A DNA stretch of 64,000 nt from NCBI GenBank assembly GCA_905234865.1, contig CAJOJE010000005.1:1-64000 (forward strand). Reading direction: 5' to 3'. The translations under genes were made by a program, and so were the position numbers. The notes below the pieces were generated by a model. The model searched no databases. It was not told the origin of the DNA and was given only the letters and a program-made list of their open reading frames with translations. Positions 24,083 to 32,992 of this stretch are shown piece after piece; the stretch's first letter is position 1, and the number at the start of each line of letters is the position of its first letter. The stretch is from Candidatus Gastranaerophilales bacterium (GTDB lineage: Bacteria > Cyanobacteriota > Vampirovibrionia > Gastranaerophilales > Gastranaerophilaceae).

Positions 24083-24901
24083 ATGGATATTACATTAGAA
24101 CATAAACAGTGCTTGATAGCGGGAAACGGAATTTTACCCGTAGAAATGGCAAAAAATGCTAAGAAAAACGGGTTTGAGGTTGTTGCAATTTCATTATCAT
24201 CCGATAACCACAAAGAACTTGCAAAATATTGTTCAAAAGTTTACTCTTTTGCTCCGGGGCAGGTTGATTCAATTGAAAAAACGTTGGTTGACGAAGGCAT
24301 TAAGCAACTTACGTTTTTAGGTAAAGTTTCAAAAACCATGCTTTTAAAGAGGCTTAAACTCGAACCGAAAGCCATTCAACTTTTAAAAGAAATGAAAAAA
24401 TTAAACGACGATGCTATTATGCTTAAAATTGTCGAAGAAATGGAAAAAATCGGGATAACGATTTTGGAACAGACAATTTTTATAAAAAGTTTAATGGTTC
24501 AAAAAGGTAATTTGACAAAACTTACCCCTGATGAAAAGCAGCTTGCCGATATAGAATACGGCTATAAAACCGCAAAACAAATGGGACAATTGGATATCGG
24601 ACAATCCGTCGTTATGAAAGACAGGATGATTTTAGCGGTTGAAGCAATTGAGGGTACCGATAAGTGCATTAAAAGGGGCGGAAAACTTGCAAGAAAAAAA
24701 GGCTGTGTTGTGGTAAAAGTTGCAAAACCCAATCAGGATAAAAGGTTTGATATTCCTGCCGTCGGTATAACAACTTTAAAAACAATGAAAAAATACGGCG
24801 CAAATGTCCTTGCTCTTGAATCGGGCGAAACAATTACCGTTGAACAATCAAAAATGATTGAATACGCAAATGCGCACAATATTATAATAATGGCATTTTA
24901 A
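24083..24901 (+). CDS. lpxI: UDP-2,3-diacylglucosamine pyrophosphatase LpxI
   Basis: 272 residues. The N-domain has AGNGILPVEMAKNAKKNG, and the C-domain contains MVQKGNLTKLTPDEKQLADIEYG, DIGQSVVMKDRMILAVEAIEGTDKCI and VVVKVAKPNQDKRFDIPAVGITTL, the hallmark LpxI (DUF1009) blocks. It cleaves UDP-2,3-diacylglucosamine to lipid X and UMP in lipid A synthesis. LpxI replaces LpxH in alphaproteobacteria and several other lineages. Its pairing with lpxB directly downstream is a frequent arrangement. Confidence 0.93.
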   Translation: MDITLEHKQCLIAGNGILPVEMAKNAKKNGFEVVAISLSSDNHKELAKYCSKVYSFAPGQVDSIEKTLVDEGIKQLTFLGKVSKTMLLKRLKLEPKAIQLLKEMKKLNDDAIMLKIVEEMEKIGITILEQTIFIKSLMVQKGNLTKLTPDEKQLADIEYGYKTAKQMGQLDIGQSVVMKDRMILAVEAIEGTDKCIKRGGKLARKKGCVVVKVAKPNQDKRFDIPAVGITTLKTMKKYGANVLALESGETITVEQSKMIEYANAHNIIIMAF

Positions 24902-24910
24902 GGGGTTTAA

Positions 24911-26023
24911 ATGTCAAAACTTTTCATTGTAACGGGAGATTACTCCGGAGATAAACATGCGGCAGCTCTTGTAAAAGCATTGTTTGAACAATCAAAAGAC
25001 ATTACGATTGAGGGTGTCGGGGGAGTTAATCTTGAAAATGAGGGCGTAAAGCTCCTTTTTAATCAAGATAAAATGAATTCCATGGGAATGACCCCGAAGG
25101 TTATTTTTGACCATATTTTAATGGGCAAAAGAATAGTCGATTATCTTAAAATTTTCAAGCCCGATATTGTTCTTTTGATAGATTACGGAGCGTTTAATCT
25201 TCAGCTTGCAAAAGCGCTTAAAAAAGAGGGCTTAAAGGTATTTTATTTTATTCCTCCTCAAGTTTGGGCTTCAAGAAAATGGCGTTTAAAAACAATTCAA
25301 AAGTATGTAGATAAAGTTTTTACGATATTTCCTTTTGAAAAAGAATTTTATGAAAAGGAAGGAGTAAAATCAATTTATGTCGGACACCCCCTTTTAAACG
25401 AGCTTAAACCGAAAGCGGACAGGGAAGAGTTTTTCAATCGTCATAATTTGGACAAAAACAAAAAGTTAATCGGTGTTTTTCCGGGATCGAGAAAATTTGA
25501 AATTAAATTTTTGTTTAAAATTTTTGAAAATGCGGTAAAATTAATTGAAAAAAAACTTGATAACGTTCAATTTGTTTTTTCCAAGTCAATAAATTTACCC
25601 GATGATATTTACAATACGAAATATCAAGTTATAAAAGGCGAAAATCAAGAGCTTTTATCGTGTTCGGATGTTTTAATTTTGGCATCGGGAACGGTTGCTC
25701 TTGAGGCTTGTTTATACGAAACGCCGATGATAATAGCATATAGGGGACCTTTTTTATTTTATTTAATTTATTTATTGGTAAGAACAATTAATAAGGCATG
25801 TTTAGTAAATATAATTACAAATAAAGATATCGTGCCCGAATTTTTAATGTATAATGCGGATGAGAAGAAAATATCCGATGAAATAATATCTTTGCTTTCC
25901 GATAATAAAAAATATGAAGCTCAAAAAGAAGGATTAAGGGAAGCCAAGGCACTTTTAGGCAATTCGGATTGCATAAACAGGGTATGTTTTGAAATTATTG
26001 AGGAGTTAGAAAAAAATGGCTAA
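24911..26023 (+). CDS. lpxB: Lipid-A-disaccharide synthase
   Basis: 370 residues. It starts LFIVTGDYSGDKHAAALVKAL with EGVGGVNLENEGVKLLF. The GT-B fold motifs PPQVWASRKWRLKTIQKYVDKVFTIFPFEKEFYEKEGV, YVGHPLLNEL, GVFPGSRKFEIK and ASGTVALEACLYETPMIIAYR are all LpxB signatures. It joins UDP-2,3-diacylglucosamine and lipid X to the disaccharide at the inner-membrane face. The short hydrophobic insert near 280 (FLFYLIYLLVRTI) is the usual membrane contact. It overlaps the next gene by 8 bases. Confidence 0.95.
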   Translation: MSKLFIVTGDYSGDKHAAALVKALFEQSKDITIEGVGGVNLENEGVKLLFNQDKMNSMGMTPKVIFDHILMGKRIVDYLKIFKPDIVLLIDYGAFNLQLAKALKKEGLKVFYFIPPQVWASRKWRLKTIQKYVDKVFTIFPFEKEFYEKEGVKSIYVGHPLLNELKPKADREEFFNRHNLDKNKKLIGVFPGSRKFEIKFLFKIFENAVKLIEKKLDNVQFVFSKSINLPDDIYNTKYQVIKGENQELLSCSDVLILASGTVALEACLYETPMIIAYRGPFLFYLIYLLVRTINKACLVNIITNKDIVPEFLMYNADEKKISDEIISLLSDNKKYEAQKEGLREAKALLGNSDCINRVCFEIIEELEKNG

Positions 26024-26612
26024 TACAATTACGATTTTAAGAATTTTGCTTGCTTTTATTGCGCTCGGTATTTTATTTATAGGAGAACCCTCTCATCCAA
26101 AGTATGCTCATATATCTTTTATTTTAACGATTTTTGTTATGTGGTTTGACGGGCTTGACGGTTTTATTGCAAGAAAATTTAACGAAGTTTCTAAACTCGG
26201 CGCAGTTTTGGATATTATGGGCGATAGAATCGTTGAAAATTTGTTTTGGGTAATTTTTGCATCTTTGGGGTGGATTACTCCTTTTATTCCCGTTGTTGTT
26301 TTAACAAGAGGTATTGTAACGGATTCTATAAGAAGCCTTGCCCTTGCTCAAGGCTATACCGCATTCGGAGATAAAACCATGCAGCAGGGAAAAATTGAAA
26401 AATTCATAGTGGCGTCCAACTTTTCAAGATTTACATACGCCGTTTGTAAGGCGACCGCATTTTTATTTATGCTTTTAGGACACAGCGAACTTGATTTTCA
26501 AGGAAAAGAAATTATTCTTCAAATCGGGGTTATTTGTACGATAATTTCCGTTATATTCTGTGTTTTAAGAGGGCTTCCCGTTGTATTTGAAAGTAAAAGA
26601 TTTTTAAAATAA
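26016..26612 (+). CDS. CDP-alcohol phosphatidyltransferase family protein
   Basis: 198 residues, about five or six transmembrane helices. The motif DGLDGFIARKFNEVSKLGAVLDIMGD fits the family pattern D-x2-D-G-x2-A-R-x8-G-x3-D-x3-D, which binds the metal and CDP-lipid. Such enzymes condense a CDP-lipid with a polyol, for example glycerol 3-phosphate or inositol; a PgsA-like role is possible, but substrate-defining residues cannot be judged here. It lies within the LPS operon, overlapping lpxB and, by one base, trmL. Confidence 0.85.
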   Translation: MANTITILRILLAFIALGILFIGEPSHPKYAHISFILTIFVMWFDGLDGFIARKFNEVSKLGAVLDIMGDRIVENLFWVIFASLGWITPFIPVVVLTRGIVTDSIRSLALAQGYTAFGDKTMQQGKIEKFIVASNFSRFTYAVCKATAFLFMLLGHSELDFQGKEIILQIGVICTIISVIFCVLRGLPVVFESKRFLK

Positions 26613-27088
26613 TGGATAAAAAATATATTAATATCGTTTTATATGAACCTGAAATTCCCCAAAATACGGGGAATATAGCAAGACTTTGCGCTTGTATCGG
26701 AGCAAAATTATTTTTAATCGGAAGATTGGGATTTAATATAACAGACAGGCACCTGAAACGCTCCGGTCTTGATTATTGGGATAAAGTCGAAATTGAAAAA
26801 ATATCTTCTTTTGAAGAATTTTTGAAAATGTTTCCTATGGAAGAAAACCCGATTTATTTTTTCACGACTAAAACCAATAAAAAATATACAGACATAAAAT
26901 TTGCAAAAGGCTCGTTTTTAATGTTCGGGCCCGAAACAAGAGGAATACCCGAGGATATTTTAAATAAATATAAAGAAAATTGTGCAACAATACCCATGCG
27001 AGAAGAAACAAGGAGTTTGAACCTGTCAAACAGCGTTGCAATCGGAGCTTATGAAGCAATAAGGCAATTTGGAGGAATTTATGAGTAA
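26612..27088 (+). CDS. trmL: tRNA (cytidine/uridine-34-2'-O)-methyltransferase
   Basis: 158 residues, a minimal SPOUT methyltransferase as usual for TrmL. IVLYEPEIPQNTGNIARLC is the N-terminal motif, MFGPETRGIP the central SAM-binding block and IPMREETRSLNLSNSVAI the knotted C-terminal motif. It methylates the wobble ribose of tRNA-Leu isoacceptors. It has no obvious link to LPS; it appears simply to ride in the operon. Confidence 0.93.
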   Translation: MDKKYINIVLYEPEIPQNTGNIARLCACIGAKLFLIGRLGFNITDRHLKRSGLDYWDKVEIEKISSFEEFLKMFPMEENPIYFFTTKTNKKYTDIKFAKGSFLMFGPETRGIPEDILNKYKENCATIPMREETRSLNLSNSVAIGAYEAIRQFGGIYE

Positions 27089-27959
27089 TTGTATTGAACT
27101 TGACAGAAATTATATATCTAAATTTATTCCAAAAAGAGAGGAAAACTCTAACAAAGGTACATTTGGCACCGTTTTAAACATAGCGGGCTCTATTTATTAT
27201 CCGGGTGCTGCATATTTAAGTTCGATTGCAGCTCTAAAATCGGGTGCAGGGCTTGTAAGGCTTGCAAGCGAAACAAACGTTATACTTCAAACTTCAAACA
27301 AAACTCCCGATGTCACATTTATTGATATGGGGCAGACTGATGAGGGAACCGTTCCGAAAAACGGGCTTAAATATATAAAAGATGTTCAACATATAAATGC
27401 AATTTCAATAGGTTCGGGCTTAACAACGCTTCGTTCGGTTAAAGAATTTTTGGATAAATTTTTAAAATTTTATTTTAAATCTTCAATTCCGATTGTAATT
27501 GATGCCGATGCAATTAATCTTATTTCTCAAATGTCAAAACCGTTTATTCCCTTAAATTCGGTCATTACTCCTCATCCTATGGAACTATCAAGGCTTTTAA
27601 AAATCGGAGTATCGGAAATTCAATCCGATAGAATAAAATATTGTAAACAAGCAAGTATGCAGTTTGATTGCATTGTTGTTTTAAAAGGCAAAAATACTGT
27701 AATATCAATACCTAACGGATTAACTTTCGTAAATACGACGGGTAATTCGGCTCTTTCGCATGCAGGAACGGGGGATGTTTTAACAGGCATGATAGCAGGG
27801 CTTGCGGCACAGGGAATGAGGCTTGAAGATGCTTGTGTTACGGGTGTGTACCTTCATGGGCTTGCGGGAGAATTTGCTTCCTTGGAATTAAGTGAGTTTT
27901 CAACTCTTGCAAGTGATGTTTTAAACTATATTCCAAAAGCATTTAAGGCGGTTATTTAA
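27081..27959 (+). CDS. nnrD: ADP-dependent NAD(P)H-hydrate dehydratase
   Basis: 292 residues from ATG 27081, chosen because GGAGG (27071-27075) lies 5 bases upstream; a TTG at 27069 would lie before it. Kinase-like fold with GTFGTVLNIAGSIYYPGAAYLSSIAALKSGAGLVRLA, a DADAINL block, TPHPMELSRLL and NTTGNSALSHAGTGDVLTGMIAGLAAQG (catalytic Asp in AGTGD). It repairs hydrated NADH and NADPH. The N-terminal epimerase domain often fused in bacteria is absent, so an epimerase must be encoded elsewhere or be missing. Confidence 0.92.
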   Translation: MSNCIELDRNYISKFIPKREENSNKGTFGTVLNIAGSIYYPGAAYLSSIAALKSGAGLVRLASETNVILQTSNKTPDVTFIDMGQTDEGTVPKNGLKYIKDVQHINAISIGSGLTTLRSVKEFLDKFLKFYFKSSIPIVIDADAINLISQMSKPFIPLNSVITPHPMELSRLLKIGVSEIQSDRIKYCKQASMQFDCIVVLKGKNTVISIPNGLTFVNTTGNSALSHAGTGDVLTGMIAGLAAQGMRLEDACVTGVYLHGLAGEFASLELSEFSTLASDVLNYIPKAFKAVI

Positions 27960-27973
27960 AAGGGCTTTACAAG

Positions 27974-28762
27974 ATGAAAAAAATTGCGATAATTACTCTG
28001 ACTTATAACAAATTAGAAGAAGCGACAAAGCCTTTTTTGGAGTCGTTATATAAATTTACGGATGAAGAAAATTTTGATTTAATTCTTGTTGAAAACGGGT
28101 CAAAAGACGGCACAAGAGAATATTTGGAAGAATTTAAAAATACAAAATCAAACGTTACTCTTATTGTAAACGATGAAAATTTAGGGTATTCAAAGGGAAA
28201 TAATCAGGGTTTAAGAGAGGTCTTAAATAAAGATTATGATTATATCGGATTATTAAATAACGATATTCTTTTTACTCCGAATTGGCTTTTCGATACGTTA
28301 AAAATTTTCGATTTAAACCCTGAAATCGGAATGATATCTCCGAGAATTCAAAAAAAATGCAATTTTAATTCAAAAAATTATCTTGAACATTATAAAAAAT
28401 ATTTATCAAAATTTAAAGGTGATTATAAACAGGTTTTAGAACCTCTATTTTGTTGCGTTTTAATTAAAAAAGAAGTATTTGATAAAATCGGGCTTTTTGA
28501 TGAAAATTTCACTCCCGCTTTTTTTGAAGATAATGACTTATCTTTTAGGGCGATGTATCAAGGGTATTTGCTTGTTTATTCAAACAGTACTTTTGTATTC
28601 CATAACCATTCGACAACTTCAGGCTCGCTTCCTTCCCAAATTTTTGAAAAAAACAAAGATTATTTTTTCAAAAAACATCCTCTTGCAAGGTGGTGTTTTA
28701 ATCATAGAAGAACAAACCTTATAAAAGACATTAAACGCTATATAAGGGAGAGCTTTGAATGA
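27974..28762 (+). CDS. GT2 family glycosyltransferase (rhamnosyltransferase-like)
   Basis: 262 residues, GT-A fold. IITLTYNKLEEATKPFLESLYKF at the start, ENGSKDGTREYL, GYSKGNNQGLRE (nucleotide-sugar region), LLNNDILFTPNWL (metal-binding DxD equivalent), and FDENFTPAFFEDNDLSFRAMYQGY with the candidate catalytic ED. It is the first gene of the surface-polysaccharide block, only 14 bases after nnrD, so polysaccharide genes are read from the lipid A operon. Sugar and linkage unknown. Confidence 0.88.
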   Translation: MKKIAIITLTYNKLEEATKPFLESLYKFTDEENFDLILVENGSKDGTREYLEEFKNTKSNVTLIVNDENLGYSKGNNQGLREVLNKDYDYIGLLNNDILFTPNWLFDTLKIFDLNPEIGMISPRIQKKCNFNSKNYLEHYKKYLSKFKGDYKQVLEPLFCCVLIKKEVFDKIGLFDENFTPAFFEDNDLSFRAMYQGYLLVYSNSTFVFHNHSTTSGSLPSQIFEKNKDYFFKKHPLARWCFNHRRTNLIKDIKRYIRESFE

Positions 28763-29757
28763 AACTTTTTGAAAAAGTTTGTGTTGATGAAAAAACAAGG
28801 ATAATCAGAGTTTTTAATCTTCCTTTTGAGTATAAAAAAAGCGTTGATGAAAAAAATAATATTTTATACGATGTAAAAGTATTAAATTTCAAATTTTCAA
28901 TAACAAAAAAAAGAAAGAAAAAAAATAAAAAATTTGTGCAAAATACTTGTTCTGATAAAATCATTAAAACCGACTCTTTAATTTATGCAAGATGTATAAG
29001 AAATCTCTTTGAAAAAGTCGACAACATAGAAACGATGTGTATAGGTTCTTCAACCGCAAGGTGTGGTTTTATTGAAGATGAAATAAGCGTGAATATGGGA
29101 ATTGACGCACAGGATTTATATTATTCTTATCAAATTTTAAAAAAATATATAACGGTTATTCCGAATTTAAAAAATATTGTCTTGTATTGGGATGTTTTTT
29201 CTTCGGGCAACGATTTGGACAGACACCCTGAAAAACACAGAAGGGCTTTTTATAAAGTATTTTATGATATTCCGTACAGAAATTCTCTTTGTGCTTATAA
29301 AGATAATTCCGTTGCTTTAGAAAAAAAGATACGATATTTTATGAAACATACCCTAAAAGCGCTTAAAGATGTTCCGAAAGACTATTCACCCCCTTTAAGC
29401 GGAGGGCTTTATACAAAAGAAGAAATGGTTCTTTGGGCGGAAAACGAACTCAAACTTTATAAAAGAAATCAGTTTTTGCATTATTTGAAATTTATAATTA
29501 AAGAGTGCAAAAATTCAAACTTAAATTTATTTATCGTAACTATGCCAAGAAACCCTGTCGTAAAACAATGTTACCCAAACTCAAGCGAATTATTTTCAAG
29601 TTTATACGATATAATAAAAATAAATCCCGAAGTTAAAATAATAAATGCGTTTGATGAAATTGAATTTAAAGAAACCGATTTTGCCGATTTATTACATTTA
29701 AAATATTCGGGCGCAAAACTTTTAACCGATTATGTTAAATCTTTTTATACAAAATAA
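28759..29757 (+). CDS. SGNH/GDSL-like protein of polysaccharide locus, putative
   Basis: 332 residues. After an N-terminal tag with the basic-hydrophobic repeats RIIRVFNLPFEYKK and KVLNFKFSITKKRKKK comes a domain with CIGSSTARCGF, a possible block I Ser, and near the C-terminus DFADLLHLKYSGAKLLTDYV, where the D-x2-H pair resembles block V of SGNH hydrolases as in DltD/AlgX-like enzymes. If so, it may add or remove acyl groups on the polysaccharide. Homology is not certain. It overlaps the preceding gene by 4 bases. Confidence 0.5.
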   Translation: MKLFEKVCVDEKTRIIRVFNLPFEYKKSVDEKNNILYDVKVLNFKFSITKKRKKKNKKFVQNTCSDKIIKTDSLIYARCIRNLFEKVDNIETMCIGSSTARCGFIEDEISVNMGIDAQDLYYSYQILKKYITVIPNLKNIVLYWDVFSSGNDLDRHPEKHRRAFYKVFYDIPYRNSLCAYKDNSVALEKKIRYFMKHTLKALKDVPKDYSPPLSGGLYTKEEMVLWAENELKLYKRNQFLHYLKFIIKECKNSNLNLFIVTMPRNPVVKQCYPNSSELFSSLYDIIKINPEVKIINAFDEIEFKETDFADLLHLKYSGAKLLTDYVKSFYTK

Positions 29758-29778
29758 CCGAAAGAGAGCATGCGAAAA

Positions 29779-30732
29779 ATGATTTATGATTGCATAACTT
29801 TTTTTAACGAACTTGAAATTCTTGAACTGAGATTGAATATTTTAGCCGATTATGTCGACAAATTCGTTATAGTTGAAGCAAATAAAACCCATACGGGGGG
29901 GGATAAAGAATTTATTTTAGAAAAAAACTTTGAAAGATTTGAAAAATTCAAAGATAAAATAACTTACATAAAAATTGAAGAATTTCCCCCCTTAAAAAAA
30001 GATGATGAAGATTCTTTCGGAAATAACTGGCTGTATGAAAACTTTCAGCGTGATGAAATTATGAAAGGGCTTAAAGATTGCAAAAATGACGACATTATTT
30101 TTGTGTCCGATTGCGATGAAATTTGGAATCCCGATGTTTTAAAAGAATATAAAGAGGGAATTTGTTCTCTAAAACTTTATAACTGCTATTATAACTATAA
30201 TACGGTTGATTTATATTCGTTTTATACAAAAAAAGTCAAAGTTTGCAGATACAAAGACTTAATTGACCCAAAACAAGACTTAAAAGGAATAGAATATTGT
30301 GCGCATTCAAAATACGGGCTTCCTACATATTTAAGATTTTGTAAAGGAAAAAACATATACAACGGCGGTTGGCATTTTTCTTACATAAACGATATTAAAA
30401 ATATTATTTTAAAAAGAAAATCAATCGTAGAACAGCAATATAATACTCTTGAAAATATGGACGAAGAAAAAATAAGAGAAAATATTGAAAAAGGACGGGA
30501 TATTTTAGACCATGGCGGAAAATACATAAATATTTCGCCGAAAGGCTTTTTGCCAAAATACATGATTGATAATATCGAAAAATATGAAAAATTCATAAAT
30601 AAAAAAAATAATATCCCAAAATCTCTTGTTTTCATTCCTCTTTTTTGGTCAAAACTATATTCGGACAGAATCTATGATACGGAAAGAGTAATTAAAATTT
30701 TTGGAATAAAATTTAAAATGAGGGTAAAATGA
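29779..30732 (+). CDS. GT17-like glycosyltransferase
   Basis: About 317 residues (ATG 29770 is the alternative start; AAAGAGAG is better spaced for 29779). IYDCITFFNELEILELRLNILADYVDKFVIVEANKTHTG, IFVSDCDEIWNPDVL (metal-binding DxD) and the late block GGWHFSYI are hallmarks of family GT17, whose animal member is MGAT3. Bacterial members sit in LPS and capsule loci. The last residues, RVIKIFGIKFKMRVK, form a short basic-hydrophobic tag seen on other proteins here. Confidence 0.85.
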   Translation: MIYDCITFFNELEILELRLNILADYVDKFVIVEANKTHTGGDKEFILEKNFERFEKFKDKITYIKIEEFPPLKKDDEDSFGNNWLYENFQRDEIMKGLKDCKNDDIIFVSDCDEIWNPDVLKEYKEGICSLKLYNCYYNYNTVDLYSFYTKKVKVCRYKDLIDPKQDLKGIEYCAHSKYGLPTYLRFCKGKNIYNGGWHFSYINDIKNIILKRKSIVEQQYNTLENMDEEKIRENIEKGRDILDHGGKYINISPKGFLPKYMIDNIEKYEKFINKKNNIPKSLVFIPLFWSKLYSDRIYDTERVIKIFGIKFKMRVK

Positions 30733-31526
30733 TTTCAATTATTATTCCGACTTTATTGCAAACGGAAGATATTTTAAAAAAACTTATTTTTGAACTTGTA
30801 AATAATAAACTTGTCGGCGAAGTTATCGTAATTGATAATTCGACAAAAGGTTTCTCGTACAAAAACGAAAAAGTAAGGGTTATAAATTTGGATGAAAATA
30901 TTTTTGTAAACCCTGCTTGGAATTTGGGAGTGAAAGAAGCAAAATTTGATTTTTTGGGAATATTAAATGATGACCTTTTATTGCCTTTAAATTATATTGA
31001 ACAGGTTTATGAATTTATGAAAGATAAAAGGGGGATAGCAGGCTTAGGCGAAGCTAAAATCGTCGATAAAGAAAAAATAAAAAATTACCCTAAAAATTCA
31101 AAATTAAAATTTAAAGAAATAAAAAATTTGGCAAAAGATATTGTTTTAGGGTTTGGAAGCGCCTATTTTTTAAAGAAAGAAGATTATTACTTTATCCCTG
31201 AAGAATTAAAAATTTATTGCGGTGATAATTTTTTAACGGATAAAACTTTAGAAAATAATAAAAAACTTTATTTAATTAAAGGCGCAACGGTTTATCATTG
31301 TCATAGAGCAACAAGCGGAAAAAAAGAATTTAACGAACTATTGTATAAAGACCAAAAAAAATACGAAGAAATTAACCCGAAATATATAGAATTTTGTAAA
31401 GAAAGAAGTAAACCAAATTTTATACAAAATATTTTTTCAATAAAAAATGAAGGTGAATACAAAATTTTAAGAATTTTTTATGTTAAAATAAAATTTAAAA
31501 GAAAGCAAAATAAGAGCAGAGTTTAA
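30729..31526 (+). CDS. GT2-like glycosyltransferase
   Basis: 265 residues; a short GT-A fold with SIIIPTLLQTEDI, VIDNSTKGFSY, VNPAWNLGVKEAK and LGILNDDLLLPLNY (DD metal site). The candidate His-rich acceptor region is KGATVYHCHRATSGKKEF. The C-terminus ends with a tag (YKILRIFYVKIKFKRKQ) like that of the gene before. Overlaps the preceding gene by 4 bases. Confidence 0.8.
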   Translation: MISIIIPTLLQTEDILKKLIFELVNNKLVGEVIVIDNSTKGFSYKNEKVRVINLDENIFVNPAWNLGVKEAKFDFLGILNDDLLLPLNYIEQVYEFMKDKRGIAGLGEAKIVDKEKIKNYPKNSKLKFKEIKNLAKDIVLGFGSAYFLKKEDYYFIPEELKIYCGDNFLTDKTLENNKKLYLIKGATVYHCHRATSGKKEFNELLYKDQKKYEEINPKYIEFCKERSKPNFIQNIFSIKNEGEYKILRIFYVKIKFKRKQNKSRV

Positions 31527-31530
31527 CCTT

Positions 31531-31932
31531 ATGAATTATAAACTTATTAATATGAAAGTGTTCGGAGATGAAAGAGGGAGATTAATTTCACTTGAGGGCG
31601 GAAGAAATTGTCCTTTTGAGATAAAAAGAGTTTATTGGATTTTTGATACCGTACCGAATATGGACAGAGGAATGCATGCGCATAAAAACATGGAACAGAT
31701 TATTGTTGCAATGGACGGGGCATGTCAATTTATATTGGATGACGGCAAAAAAAGGGAAAGCCTTTGGCTAAATCGCCCCGACATCGGACTTTATATCGGA
31801 AAAAACATGTGGAGAGAAATGAAAAATTTTTCATACGGGTGTAAATTAATGGTTTTAGCTTCCGATTATTATGATGAAAGAGAATATATAAGGGATTATA
31901 ACAGGTTTTTGAAAGAAGTAAATAATGACTAA
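31531..31932 (+). CDS. Sugar 3,4-ketoisomerase, FdtA/QdtA (WxcM C-terminal) cupin
   Basis: 133 residues, a single cupin. MKVFGDERGRLISLEGG, IKRVYWIFDTVPNMDRGMHAHKNMEQIIVAMDG and WREMKNFSYGCKLMVLASDYYDEREYIRDY match the FdtA/QdtA/WxcM pattern; the His pair in GMHAHK is the catalytic site. Such enzymes convert dTDP-4-keto-6-deoxyglucose to the 3-keto sugar, the step before amination to Fuc3N or Qui3N. The likely partner aminotransferase is encoded at 44649-45737, 13 kb downstream. RmlA/RmlB, which supply the substrate, are not in the window. Confidence 0.9.
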   Translation: MNYKLINMKVFGDERGRLISLEGGRNCPFEIKRVYWIFDTVPNMDRGMHAHKNMEQIIVAMDGACQFILDDGKKRESLWLNRPDIGLYIGKNMWREMKNFSYGCKLMVLASDYYDEREYIRDYNRFLKEVNND

Positions 31933-32992
31933 AATTTTAATTACGGGTGCAGGCGGTGCGCCGTCTGAAGGGGTTATTAACTCTCTTTTAAAAAGTAAAA
32001 AAGCTGAAGAAATAATCGGAATGGGGTCTGAACCTACCGATTTGGTTTTATCTTGCGCAAAAAGAAAATACCTTGTCCCTTATGCAAATACCAAAGGATA
32101 TAAAAATGCACTCATTTCCGTTTTAAATAAAGAAAAACCCGATTTAATCCATTTTCAAAACGATTTAGAAGTATACCATGCTTCTTTACTGAGGGATGAA
32201 ATCCATAAAACGGGTTGCAAAACATTTATGAGCGAGCATAGCGTAATTGACACCTGTGTTAATAAATGGAAATCATACCTTGCTTTTAAACAGGCGGGCT
32301 TAAAAGTTCCTTTGAATATGCTTTTAAATGATGAAGAAGATTTAAAAGAAGCGTTTAAGAAATTAGCGGACGAAAAGGGTAACGTTTGGTTTAGAGCTTC
32401 ATCCATCGGAGGCGGCGGCAAGGGCTCAATTCCGACTAATGATTATAACCTCGCAAAAAGCTGGATAAATAGAGCAAACGGCTGGGGTGATTTTATTGCG
32501 GCGCAAATGCTTACTCCAAATACAATAACTTGGCTTTCAATTTGGTATGAAGGTGAACTTGTCGTGGCGCAAACAAGAAAAAGAACAGGCTGGGTTCATG
32601 GCAACAGAAGCGCTTCCGGAGTAACCGGAGTTACAAAAGTGGGTGAAACCTGTTCGATAAAAGAGGTTGACGAGATAGCAATTAATACGATTAAAGCCGT
32701 TTCAAACAAACCCCATGGTATCTTTGGCGTTGATATGGCGTATGATAAAAACGGCATTCCAAATCCTACGGAAATAAATATTTCGAGGTTTTTTACAACG
32801 GTTTTATTTTTTACGGAAGCCGGTTTAAATATGCCTGAAATATTTAAAGATATAGCATTATACAATGAATTTCCGAAACTCGATAAAAAAATAAATCCTC
32901 TTCCAAACGGACTTTTGTGGCTTAGGGGAATGGATACAAAGCCAAGGCTTATGAGCGCAGAACAAATGGAAAATGAGGTTATAACCTTGTGA
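31925..32992 (+). CDS. ATP-grasp ligase of polysaccharide locus (copy 1)
   Basis: 355 residues. N-terminal Rossmann-like pre-grasp domain (KILITGAGGAPSEGVINSLL), then an ATP-grasp core with WFRASSIGGGGKGS as the phosphate-binding glycine loop and GVDMAYDKNGIPNPTEIN as the metal-binding strand (Asp, Glu, Asn). It resembles the carbamoyl-phosphate-synthase/PylC-type carboxylate-amine ligases, so it may activate a carboxylate with ATP and attach it to an amine, perhaps of an amino sugar. It is a close paralogue of the protein at 37178-38248. Substrates unknown. Confidence 0.8.
   Translation: MTKILITGAGGAPSEGVINSLLKSKKAEEIIGMGSEPTDLVLSCAKRKYLVPYANTKGYKNALISVLNKEKPDLIHFQNDLEVYHASLLRDEIHKTGCKTFMSEHSVIDTCVNKWKSYLAFKQAGLKVPLNMLLNDEEDLKEAFKKLADEKGNVWFRASSIGGGGKGSIPTNDYNLAKSWINRANGWGDFIAAQMLTPNTITWLSIWYEGELVVAQTRKRTGWVHGNRSASGVTGVTKVGETCSIKEVDEIAINTIKAVSNKPHGIFGVDMAYDKNGIPNPTEINISRFFTTVLFFTEAGLNMPEIFKDIALYNEFPKLDKKINPLPNGLLWLRGMDTKPRLMSAEQMENEVITL

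Noticed and set aside
28731-28964. Minus-strand frame MILSEQVFCTNFL... opposite the SGNH-like gene.
   Set aside because: It is the Phe-rich reverse of a Lys-rich coding region and has no ribosome site, like the many other antisense frames across the window.
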